Below, in pieces: positions 12,501 through 25,500 of a stretch of DNA of 64,000 bases. A program made the position numbers and the translations under genes. Under the pieces are notes generated by a model. That model ran no database searches and was not told the origin of the DNA. It worked only from the letters and a program-made list of their open reading frames with translations. Every line of letters starts with the position of its first letter. Position 1 is the stretch's first letter. Source of the DNA: Plotosus lineatus. Its lineage: Eukaryota; Chordata; Actinopteri; Siluriformes; Plotosidae. The stretch lies in contig CM045733.1 of the NCBI GenBank assembly GCA_024760905.1, forward strand, positions 33,081,001 through 33,145,000. Reading direction: 5' to 3'.

Positions 12501-15500
12501 TTCTTTCAATTTTTAGTCTCTTTATCCTAATTACTGTCAGGGAGTGGATGGAGCTGGCACCCATCCCAGCCGACTCTGGGTGAAGGTGAGGTACACCCTC
12601 GACCACTTGTCAGCCCATAGTGGGGCCAAACACACACACAGAGCCCTTCACACTCACACCTAGGGGGTGATTTGAAAGAGCCAATCAGCCGACTGCAAAT
12701 ATTTTCGAACCATTGGAGAAAACCAGAGTACCTCAATAAAATCAACGCAAGCACAGGGAGAGCATGCAAACTCTGCTCAGAAACGCTTGTGCCAACCACT
12801 GTGCCGCTCTTTATTTTTATTTATTTTTTTAGCTTAATTAATGAGCCAGTTGGACTTCATTTGTTTAACACAACAGTTTGGTTTTGAATTCAGGAACACT
12901 TGCTCAGATTTTGATGAAATTTGGTATGCGGGTCTGTTGTACAGGTACTAGGCCTGGGATTGGTGCACACCAAAATTCCTGCATAATTAATGAGCCAGCT
13001 GGAATTTATTTGTTTAACACAACAGTTTTGATTTTGTTTAAGGGAAGATATGATCAACTTTAAAATACACATTCCTGGGCAGCGAGAGCTTTGGACTCCT
13101 TACTTTTTTAAGTGAATGAATATTTTAAAAATTTAAACAACATCCAGTTGACAACAAATTAACATTTTTGTCAATGTTTCTACTGATTTTTTTCAGAGAA
13201 TATAGGTTAAGCTTTTAAAAGATTGACAAATAATTGATTAATTATGAATTAAAAAGAAATTTAATTCCCACAAAACTCTGATGGAGAGCTCCAGTGTTAG
13301 ACAGGGCCTAAAACTGTATATTATCTCTTTTAATCATTTTCTATTAATAGTCAATATTTCTAATTTTTATTCTTATTATAAAGAAGTGGATATTACCAGA
13401 GTGAAAATGTATATGATATGATTCCTTAATATAGCACAGTGGCTTTTTCTCCGTTTTCTCCCTCATTTAGTCATATCCAATTCCTTGTCAAAATCACTGT
13501 GTCAGCTCGCACACGCCCCCCGGTGACATGCATTGCCACTCGCCTCTTTTCCAACTGCGATCTAACACACTCGGAGGGAAAACACTATCTGCTCTTCATA
13601 CGAATGAGCTCACAGATGCCCATGATTGGCTGGCGATCACAGTGCATGATGGTGTATGCCATCCCTCCTTTGAGCGCTCGGCCAGTTAACTCTCATGGAT
13701 TCCCAGGCATGGATGGCTGTGGCGTTAAATCAAATTTGTACTTGTGATCTCCAGGTTAATAGTGACGTAGCTTATCGATGTGCCACTCAGGAGCACCATC
13801 AGCAACCTTTTTTTGACAGGTTGAAATATTACTATTAATTAGTATGCAAAATTAGCATTCAGTTTAAAAAATTAATTGACTCATGGCACCACATTAAAAA
13901 AACATTTTCAACAGACTTAAAATTTTATCGCATCCTGAGAAGCACCATGCAGAGCAACAGAATTTTAAAAAGATATTTTCATAATCAGGAATCAAGAGTG
14001 ACTTTCCGTGGGTCACAGTGAGAAATGAGATGACTTGCTTCTGTTGTAAACGTTTATGATTCCTTCACATGCTGGTCAGAAGATCCTAGTTCTCACTGAT
14101 TAGTTAGAAATATGAATACAGGGATCCCTCGCTGCGTCAGTACATCGCGTTTTTTTTTAATATTCATCTAATTAAAAGAATAAGGAAATTAAGGAGGAAT
14201 AGGGGAAAAAGTTAAGGAAAATGCCACAAAAACAAGGCCAATTATGCAAAAAAAACCCTAAACAACACAAAACAAAAAACAACCCAAAATCTCCCATCAA
14301 AACTAGTTACATTGTTGTGAGGTGCATATCTGAGTGCTTGCACGTGCATCTGTATGTGTGCGCGCATGCACGCGTGTCTGTATATGTTTCTATTTATATT
14401 TTATTTACATTTTATGCATTATTTTTGAATTTTTAATTGTTATTATAAGCGTTTATAGCATTGAATATGTATTTATTGATGTTATATACATATACAGATG
14501 CTCCCCAACTTACGTTTTTAATTGGTTCCGGACGGCCAAACGTAAGTTGAAGGTGAACGTAAGTTGTTACAGTGACGTGTGTCTAGTGGTATAGGGCGCT
14601 GGATCGCTGATCCAAAGGTTGAGGGTTCGAGTACCACTCTCCACAAGGTTGTAACTGCCCCCCCCAGTGCGGCTAACTGGGTTATCAAAGGCGGGCCATG
14701 TCTGTCACTGTCTATGGTGTGAGGCATGTAAAAGAACCATTGCTGACTTTCGTAAAGAGTAGGCTGCAAAATCATCAGCGTGTTTCTGTCCCTTGCTAAA
14801 AAGGGTTGTGACAGGAAGGGCATCTAACGTAAAAACCTCTGCCAAATCAAGCGTGCGAATCAGATGATTCGCTGTGGCGACTCCCGAGTAAAAGGGAAAA
14901 GGCCTAAAGGAAGACAGACAGACAGACGCTCCCCAACTTACGTTTTTAATTGGTTCCGGACGGCGAAACGTAAGTTGAAAGTGAACGTAAGTTGTTACAG
15001 TGACGTGTGACGTATGACGCTCATACTGTACTATACATCCATAAATACCATTATCGTATCTCATAAAACACTCCTAAATCCATTATAAACATAACATTGT
15101 AAAATAATATCAAATATATCAAATAATATCAACATTAATTTCAAATAAATTAAATTCAAGCAAAATAATTTCAAATACATAAATTTTAATCAAATTCACT
15201 CATCAAATATCAAATACAGTATCAAATATAACCTTTACCATTCTCTATGATGCGATCCTTCTGCTTGTAAATGGTTACGATGGTCGACGGATGGTCACTA
15301 TACATCAAGCTGAGCCGAGTCACTTTACATGAAGCTTAAAACAGCCAATCAACGCGTACAATATGTGAGGCGCTCAGGACCGTAAGTAGTGTACTTGCTG
15401 TGGGTTATACGGACTTCCGGTCTTTCAAGTGAGCAAGGGCGCCGTTAAACTCGTTTGGAACTCAGCCTACACTGATGTGAATCACCAGCAGAGCAGAGAG

Positions 15501-18500
15501 TTCTCTTTCTTTTCTGGAATCGGGTTTTCATTCATTTTACAACTTTGCTTAACTGAGTATGCATGGTAGATTGCCCCGATCCGAGCAGATAGTTAATTCA
15601 TCTCTGTGTATGAGACTTGCACCCATGCTAGTAGGCTTACGCTTCTGACCAACCATATTTACTTAGGGTTACAAAAGTCCGCAAAGACATTGTAAATACA
15701 AAGATCACAGAGACGACGTCTTAACACAAGGGTAACACGCTCTTCTTCTTCTTCTTCTCCTTTCGGCTTTTTCCTTTTCTCAGGAGTCGCCACAGCAAAT
15801 CATCTGATTCGCACATTTGATTTGGCAGGATTTTTTACGTCGGATGCCCTTCCTGTTGCAACCCTTTATCAAGGGCAGAAACACGCTGACGGCTTTGCAG
15901 CCTACTCTTTACGAAAGTCAGCAATGTTTTTTTTTACATGCCTCTCACCATAGACAGTGAGAGACATGGCCTGTCTTTGATAACCCAGTTAGCTGCACTG
16001 GGGGGACAGTGACTCGAACCCCCAACCTTATGAGAAGCGATCCTGCACCCTATCCACTAGACCACCACTGCCGCTATGTAACTGATATATATCTTCTTCT
16101 TTCTTCTTTTCCTTTCGGCTGTTCCCTTCAGGGGTCGCCACAGCAAATGATCTGCCTCCATCTCTCCCTATCCTCTGCATCTTCTACTCTTACTCCAACG
16201 ACCTTCATGTCCGCCTTCACTGCATCCATAAATCTTCTCTTTGGTCTTCCTCTGGGCCTTTTGCCTGGTAGTTCCAACCTCAGCATCCTACGACCAATAT
16301 ACTCACTATCCCTCCTCTGTACATGTCCAAACCATCTCAATCTAGCCTCTCTGACTTTGTCTCCAAAACATCTAACATGTGCTGTCCCTCTGATGTACTC
16401 ATTTCTGATCCTATCCATCCTCGTTACTCCCAAAGAGAACCTCAACATTTTCATCTCTGCTACCTCCAACTCTGACTCCTGTCTTTTCCCCAGGGCCACT
16501 GTCTCTAAACCATACAACATTGCTGGCCTCCTCCCCGCCTTGTACCCTTCTCCCTTCATTCTTGCCGATACTCTCCTATCACACATCACACCGGACACTT
16601 TTCTCCATCCATTCCAACCTGCCTGCACGCGCTTCTTCACCTCTTTTCCACACTCTCCATTGCGCTGGATTGTTGAGCCTAAGTACTTAAAATCCTCCAC
16701 CTTCTTTATCTCTGCCCCTGTAACCTCAAAGTTCCTCTTGGGTCCTTGTCGTTCACACACATGTATTCTGTCTTACTAAGACTAACCTTCAATCCCCTCC
16801 TTTCCAGGGCATACCTCCACCTCTCTAGATTTTCCTCCACTTGGTCTCTGCTCTCACTACAGATCACAATGTCATCTGCAAACATCATAGTCCATGGAGA
16901 TTCTTGTCTAACCTCATCTGTTAGCCTGTCCATCACCATAGCAAACAAGAAGGGGCTGAGAGCTTACCCTTGATGTAGTCCCACCTCCATTTTGAACTCT
17001 TCTGTCACACCGACAGCACACCTCACCACTGTCTTACATCTATCATACATGTCCTGCACCACTCTAACATACTTCTCTGTCACTCCAGACTTCCTCATAC
17101 AATACCACAGTTCTTCTCTCGGCACCCTGTCATATGCTTTCTCCAGATCCACAAAGGCACAATGCAGCTCCTTCTGACCTTCTCTGTACTTCTCTATTAA
17201 CATCCTCAAAGCAAACACTGCATCTGTGGTGCTCTTTCTTGGCATGAAACCAAACTGTTGTTCACAAATGCTGACCTCTGCCCTTAGTCTTGCTTCCACT
17301 ATTCTTTCCCATAGCTTCATTGTATGGCTCATCAACTTTATCCCTCTGTAGTTGCCACAACTCTGTACATCGCCCTTGTTCTTAAAAATGGGCACAAGCA
17401 CACTTCTCCTCCATTCCTCTGGCATCTGTTCACTTTCTAAGACCTTGTTGAATATTCTTGTCAGAAAATCTGCTGCTACCTCCCTAGACACTTCCATACC
17501 TCAACTGGTATGTCATCAGGGCCAACTGCCTTTCCACTCTTCATCCTCTTCAATGCCCTCCTCACTTCTCCCTTACTAATCTTTGCTACTTCCTGCTCCT
17601 CAACGGTCACCCCTTCTACTCTTTTTCTCTCTCATTTTCCTCATTCATCAGCTCTTCAAAGTACTCTTTCCATCTTCCCAGCACACTTCTGTCATCAGTC
17701 AATACATTTCCCTCTCTGTCCTTTATCACTCTAACTTGCTGCACGTCTTTCCCATCTCTATTTCTCTGCTGTGCTAACCTGTATAGATCATTTTCTCCCT
17801 CCTTACTGTTCAACCTATCATACAAGTCATCATACGCCCTCTGTTTGGCCTTTGACACTGCTACCTTCGCCTTACGCTGTGTCTCCCTGTACTCCTGTTT
17901 ACTCTCTTCGGTCCTCTCAATGTCCCACTTCTTCTTGGCTAACCTCTTCTTTTGTACACACTCCTGCACTTCCTCATTCCACCACCAAGTTTCCTTATCT
18001 ACTTTCCTTCCAGAGGACACACCAAATACTCTCCTACCGGTCTCCCTGATCACATTGGCTGTGGTTGTCCAGTCCTCTGGAAGCACTTCCTGACTACCCA
18101 AAGCCTGTTTCAACTCCTCCTTGAAGACAACACGACACTCTTCCTTTTTCAGCTTCCACCACTTTGTCTTCTGCTCTACCTTTGCCTTTTTCACCTTTCT
18201 CACCATCAGTGTCATCCTGCACACCACCATCCTATGCTGTTTGGCAACACTCTCACCCACTACTACTTTGCAGTCACTGACTTCCTTCAAATTACCTCGC
18301 CTACACAAGATGTAGTCTACCTGTGTGCTCTTACCTCTGCTTTCATAAGTCACCCTATGCTTCTGTTTCTTCTGGAAGAAAGTATTCACCACAGCCATTT
18401 CCATCCTTTTTGCAAAATCGATCAACATCTGTCCTTCTGTGTTCCTGTCCTGGATACCAAACCTGCCCATCACTTCCTCGTCCCCTCTGTTGCCTGCACC

Positions 18501-20968
18501 AACATGTCCATTGAAGTCTGCTCCAATGACCACTCTTTCACCTCTGGGGGTACTCTGCATCACTTCATCTAACTCACTCCAGAATCTCTCCTTCTCTTCT
18601 AGCTGAACTGGGAAGAAGGAGGGGCACGTTCAGTCTGTCGTTTGTAAACAATGGACGCAGCGTCATTATGTCATTGCGTCATCACATCAGCGTACTACGT
18701 AGGTACGTCTAAAGTCAAAATTTGACTTTAAAAAAACAAACAAAAATAACCTTAAAATCGAAAAAATGTAAAACGGGTGAACGTAAGTCGGGGAGCGTCT
18801 GTATACATGTACGTATATGTGTGGGGGTGGTGATCCTACTTCGTGGATTCCGATGGTCATGATGGCCGATGGTCGCGTAGGGATCTCGGTCCCAATTAAC
18901 CATTGAAAGTGAGGGATCCCTGTACTTCACATTCATGGTTACATGGTTATCAGAGCCAAATGAAAAATCGTAGAGTGAAAGTCAACACTCCTGTTCCCAT
19001 AACACTTCAAAGTTATAACTTTACGCCGCACTAGCAGACTAATCCATTTGCTTTGGACAGATTGATAAATAACATTGTTCTATACAGTATCAAGTTATGT
19101 GCACATAGAATACAGATTAAAATTAGGTACATAAGAAACAGCTAACAGTTAAAAAATATTAAAAAGGATTACACACCATCCACCATTGAATTTGTCCTCC
19201 TCTTCCCATGAAAGCTTTTGACAGCCAGCCCAACTTTGCAGTGTCAAAATTTAGCTTCTCAGATGGCCACTTGTATTTGCCATTATTCCGATAGCATATG
19301 AAGCCAGTATTAGTTTCCTTAACCAGCACAGCGGCGCCAGTGCTCAACACTGAAATGGGATCATACAGTACTTTCATCAAAGTAAACAACCTGTGCAAAC
19401 TGTTCAAGAGTGATCTGGTACAGCTGAGGAAACACTTGGATTTCTTTAAAGACGAGATACATCTTGATACCATTTCCACGTTTCCAGCACACTGAGTGCT
19501 GAGCTTTCAGCCAAGCAATCAAAGCAGAGTGGGCAGAGAGAGTAGAAAGCCTAAGAATTGGAGGAATAGTATTGCTTTACATGCACATATGAAGTAGGTA
19601 AATAAATAACAATTACTACTAATAATGTTTGCGTTTCTTTCTTCAGATATGATACAGACAAACAAATCCTACGGGACCAAAAAGCTTGTGAGGCGTCGAC
19701 CAGTATTTGTGTCAGCGGCAGATGCTGATACAATCAGAACAACGTAAGAATCAAGCAGTTTCCTGTTTTTCTTTCCCGATTCAAATGGCTCCAAGTAAAG
19801 GTCTGATAAATAGTCCTTTTGTCTGTTTTTTTTTTTTTTTTTTTAAATTTTCAGCAAACCAGGTCCTTCGATCCGGATGAAAATATTACCAAGTCACTGG
19901 AATAAAGCACTGACGCCTGAGACCGGTTACAAGGTGATTGGTTAATTGGTTCATTATTGTATGAAAGAAAAGCTTATGTTGGCTACTTTTAAAAGTTGTC
20001 AGGATGTTATTACATCAGAGAGCTGCAACGTTTCAACCAGATCATCATGAAGAAATATTAGACAATTGTAGGTAGAACAGGAAAAAATACACCCAAAGAC
20101 CTGAAAAGGGAGAAAGTTAAAGGGGGTGTAGTGATGGGAAGTGTGTGTTGTGTGTGAATGCTAATCCACGGAATAAGGAAGTCAGTACATGGAGTTACTC
20201 AATTTTTGATGTGCTTGGTATGGTATGAGGAGCTATTTTCATCTAATATTATTTGCTGAACACGTGGTTTCAAAAAGCCATTCTGAGTACCAGAGTAGGT
20301 ATTCCTTGCTCTCTGGTTTTCTCTTATTTGAAATTCTGAATTGATCACAAGGTTACCGCAGCATTCCAATTTGGACTGCAGCATTATTCAAGCAACTGTA
20401 TTGCACGTCGGCGTATATGCCAGATAGAGACCTACGCTGCTTGTTATGTAATCTTGCATCACAGATATTGGTAACACTGAATACTTAGTGAAACTTATAC
20501 CTTTACATTTATTGAATTTGACAGACAGCTTTATTCAGAATGACTTACATTCATCATTTTTATAAAAAACTGAGCAATTGAGGGTCAAGAGCCCAACATT
20601 GGCAGCATGGTGATACTGGAGCTTGAACTGCCAAACTTCGGATCAGTAATCCAGATCCTTAACCATAGAGCCACCACATCCCTCTACTGTCCTTAACTTA
20701 ATGTTTTAAACTATGTATTAGCATGAACTGCACTTCATTTCAATGATGATCTCTGCTTTTTATTTCACAGAGATTCCCGCTACATACAGATTCGGATGAA
20801 TACAGTAAAGTCAAGAGACTATTTAACACCACCATGCATGGTTTCAGCATTCAGGGGATTGAGAGGATTCAAAATAGAGCCCTTTGGGAAATATTTCAGT
20901 GGTATGTATATGAACAATCTGTGAGATTTATTAATTTACTCATTAAAACTTTCTGCATGAAGCAGTTC

Positions 20969-21002
<34 letters not shown>

Positions 21003-21386
21003 GTAGTAGTAGTAGTAGTAGTAGTATTCAGTCATTCATCCATTTTCTGAACTGCTTAATCTTAATTCTGGTCATGGGGAGGCTGACGCCCATCTCAGTT
21101 GACTCTGGGCAAGGGCGGGGTATACCCTGGACAGCTCACCGGGCCATTGCAGAGCCAACATTCATACAACCATTAACACTCACACCTATGGATGATTTGA
21201 AACAGCTAATTAGCCTGCTGTGCATGTTTTCAGACTGTGGGAGGAAATCGGAATATCCGGAGAAAGCCCACGCAAGCATGGGGAGAACATGCAAACTCCA
21301 CACAGAAATGCCTGAGCTGGGAATTGAACCCAGGATCTTCTTGCTGTGAGGCGGACGTGCTAATCACTATGCCACGGTGTTGCCCA

Positions 21387-21431
<45 letters not shown>

Positions 21432-21432
21432 G

Positions 21433-21474
<42 letters not shown>

Positions 21475-22439
21475 ACTAGATGGGCACTATTGATCCCAGA
21501 GAGAAATTCAAATTTAAAAGCATTATTTGCAGTAATAATTTACACCCCTTCTATAAAAAAACCCAACAAACGTAAATTAAAGGCATATATAGTAAATATT
21601 CAGTGGGCGATAACACATGCCGTCCTTTTAACATCCTATGCATTTTTCCAATGGTGAGAAAAGGTGTCCAGGGTGTGTAAGGTTTCTGATAATTCCACTG
21701 AGTCTCCTGTGAAATCTATCAGTGTACATGTCACTGAGAGACGGTAGTGTACTTCCAATCACCCGCTCTGCCATCCTCACCACCTGCTGCAAGGCCTTCT
21801 TGTATTCTGCAGTACAGCTGAGAACCACACTGTACAACAGTAGGTCAGTAGGCTCTCAATAGCAGAGCGGTAAAAGTTTGTCAGTAGGCGTCAGGATAGA
21901 CAGGCTTGTCAGAGCTTCCTGAGGAAGTGCGTCCTTTGTTGTTCTTTCCCCACTGGTGGGAGATGTTTGTGGTCCAGGTGAAGTCAGCAGAGATCTGGAC
22001 TCCAAACATATTGAAGCACACCCTTCTCTGTACCTTCTGTCCATCAATGTAGGAATGACCTCCTCTATCAGTGAATCAGGGGGAAATGTCAGCAGCCTGT
22101 CGCTGATGCTGCTCCTCTGTCTGGTGATTATGATGTGCAGTGAATGCAGGGAATTGTGAATAATATTAAATAATCCAATATTATTTTTCAGGCAGAAGGA
22201 TCAGATGAAAAAGAACAACATGGGAAAGAACATTGCAGAGAAACAGTTGTTTCATGGAACAGACTCCAAACACATTCATGCCATCTGCAATCAAAACTTT
22301 GATTGGAGAATCTGTGGCACTCACGGGACAGCCTACGGAAAAGGTGAATTGTTTTATATATATATATATAAATATATATCACCACCATCATAAAATAACA
22401 CTAACAATTAAAAAAAAATATATATATATATATACTTAT

Positions 22440-22505
<66 letters not shown>

Positions 22506-25500
22506 TTTTTTTTTTTTTTTTTTTTAATTGTTAGTGTTATTTTATGGCGGTGGTGACAAAGTCTTTTGCTGTAGATCTACCTCTCTTAAGACTTTTGCTC
22601 CAAATAGAATGGACACCTAACAGATCAACTTAGGTTTTCGGTGGTACCTGTAGTAAATTAGTGTTATTATTAGTTATTTATTATTGTTTATTTAAAATTA
22701 TTACATATAACATCAGCAGTTCCTTCTGGGAACAGCAGTCCCAGCCTGTTTTCAGGGTGTGACTCAAGGCATGCTCAGAGACGTGTTGTTTTTCTGATTG
22801 GATTTTCCAGCCTGGTAGGGACAAGAAATTGTTGGATGGGCTGGGCTACATCACTGACCCGTGTAGCATAACACATTCATGGCCAGTGCTGAGCTGCACA
22901 AACAACAAGCATAGAAATCATGGAGAACATTTGTTCTATTCGTAAACCAACTGATGACAGTACAGCTGAGTTGGTAAAACGTTAGCGACACAAGCCATTT
23001 TGGATTTACACACTCATCATCTCTGGCATCATTCTCAGAGGCACTAAATGTAAATTTCACTGTGTCTACATGTGATCACCCCCCCCACCCCATCCAAAAA
23101 AAAAAAGAAAAAGTATTGACATTACTAATCCTAGCAGTTCAGCCTCACTCGTAATCCATGAGATAAATTGACCCATTTTTTTGTGATTTTTATGGTCATT
23201 TATGTTAAAATACACTGCATGTGTACAAATTGTGCTGTGACGATGACCAATACCCTCTTCAATACACTCTTTAAGTCTTGAGTTGATAGTTTTATGCTTA
23301 AGCAAAAAATCTTCAGGTAGGTACAATTCCAGAAACAGGGATAGGTGGCACTGTTTTAGATGAATATACTCTAATACATTACAGAGAGAGAGAGAGGGAG
23401 AGAGAGATTCACAGAACATGCCTCTCGAGCTGTCTATTGTGTATTCTGCCCTCACCTAGAGTTGGCTGAGATGGGTACCAGCCTCCCCAAGACCCTAATT
23501 AGGATTATGCGGTTGAGAAAATGAATGAATGATATTCACAGAGTCTATGTTTTAGTCATGAATGTCATTTTGTACAGAATTACCTGACAAACCTTTTTAT
23601 GGATATGAAACAATGATTACTTCAAAAATGGGTGAATAATTGTTTTTATTAAATACAACACATAAATAGAAAAAAATCAAACAAAATCTAGATAACAGCA
23701 GATCAATAAGAGTTTTGAAACTCAAAGTTTTAAAAAAAGTGATTTTTACCTTTAACAATTTGAAAGCCATATTTTGTAGATTTCTTCCTATTTTTGAGAT
23801 GGCATTTTGTTGAATTTCTCAGATTTTGAATCACCAAAGTGAGGGCGCATAATTGTTGTAGTATATGCTACATGGAAAACTGTGAATTATCATCTGCAGA
23901 TTTTGAATCAGACACTAGACCAAAATTGGATAATCTCCATTATCCCAAAATAATTTACCCATCAGATTTCAGTGTTCCCGTGTAGTATATGCAAAACTAT
24001 AGATATAAGTGAACTTAAAGTGAGATACGAGTCTTCTTCTTCTTGTCCTTTCGGTTTTTCCCTTCAGGGGTTGCCACAGCGAATCATCCGCCTCCCTCTC
24101 ACCCTATCCTCTGCATTTTTTTCTCTTACACCAACTACCTTCATGTCCTCCTTCACCACATCCATGATTCGTCTCTTTGGTCTTCCTCTGGGCCTTCTGC
24201 CTGGTAGTTCCAACCTCAACATTCTACTACCAATATACTCACTATCCCTCTTCTGTACATGTCCAAACCATCTCAATCTAGCCTCTCTGACTTTGTCTCC
24301 AAAACGTCTTACATGTGCTGTCCCTCTGATGTGCTCATTCCTGATCCTATCCATCCTCGTTACTCCCAAAGAGAACCTCAACATTTTCATCTCTGCTACC
24401 TCCAGCTCTGCCTCCTGTCTTTTCCCCAGGGCCACTGTTTCTAAACCATACAACATCGCTGGCCTCAACACCGTCTTGTACACTTTTCCTTTCATTTTTG
24501 CCGATACCTTCCTATCACACATCACACCGGACACTTTTCTCCAACCATTCCAACCTGCCTGTACCCGCTTCTTCACCTCTTTTCCACACTCTCCATTGCT
24601 CTGGATTGTTGAGCCTAAGTACTTAAAATCCTCCACCTTCCTTATCTCTGCTCCCTGTAACCTCACCATTTCTGTTGGGTCCTTGTCGTTCACACACATC
24701 TAAAGTGAGATACGAGTGCTTCATTTTAAAAAAAAAAAAAGTGAGATACGAGTGCTTCATTAAAAAAAAAAAAAAACGCCACTGTTTTTAACTTGAAGAA
24801 CATTTTCATTCTTCTTTTCCTTTCAGCTGTTCCATTCAGGGGTCGCCACAGCAAATGATCTGCCTCCATCTCACCCTATCCTCTGCATCTTCTACTCTTA
24901 CTCCAACTACCTTCATGTCTGCCTTCACCACATCCATAAATTTGCTCTTTGGTCTTCCTCTGGGCCTTCTGCCTGGTAATTCCAACCTCAGCATCCTACT
25001 ACCAATATACTCACTATCCCTCCTCTGTACATGTCCAAACCATCTCAATCTAGCCTCTCTGACTTTGTCTCCAAAACCTCTAACATGTGCTGTGCCTTTG
25101 ATGTACTCATTCCTAATCCTATCCATCCTCGTTACTCCCAAAGAGAACCTCAACATTTTCATCTCTGCTACCTCCAGCTCTGCCTCCTGTCTTTTCCCCA
25201 GGGCCACTGTTTCTAAACCATACAACATCGCTGGTCTCAACACCGTCTTGTACACTTTTCCTTTCATTCTTGCCGATACTCTCCTATCACACATCACATC
25301 GGACACTTTTCTCCAACCATTTCAACCTGCCTGCACACGCTTCTTCACCTCTTTTCCACACTCTCCACTGCTCTGGATTGTTGAGCTCAAGTACTTCAAA
25401 TCCTCCACCTTCCTTATCTCTGCTCCCTGTAACCTCACCGTTCCTCTTGGGTCCTTGTCGTTCACACACATGTATTCTGTCTTACTGAGGCTAACCTTCA

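Larger units (their letters stand above)
14495..18801. mobile_element. Family D TIR element interrupted by SINEs and a LINE
   Basis: Left end CAGATGCTCCCCAACTTACG and right end CGTAAGTCGGGGAGCGTCTG are inverted repeats flanked by TA. The first 85 bp occur twice, at 14495-14580 and about 14925-15009, on either side of a SINE-1 copy. The rest (15010-15740 and 18610-18801) is AT-rich and non-coding. Related pieces lie at 1190-1877 and 50022-50688. Confidence 0.7.
14119..18922. mobile_element. Family C TIR element, copy 2, carrying nested insertions
   Basis: Left end CAGGGATCCCTCGCTGCG and right end GTGAGGGATCCCTG are inverted and TA-flanked. The element is split by a family D element (14495-18801), which itself carries two SINE-1 copies and an RTE-like LINE. 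About 480 bp is family C sequence proper. The whole stack sits in gene 1 intron 7. Confidence 0.7.

Noticed and set aside
16009..18572. Long plus-strand frames (256 and 206 codons), also 23972-24703 and 24855-25682
   Set aside because: They are antisense shadows of the LINE-B reverse transcriptase and endonuclease, which carry the recognisable motifs on the minus strand.
19159..19479. Extra exon of gene 1
   Set aside because: It is on the opposite strand, and exon 7 joins exon 8 in frame without it.
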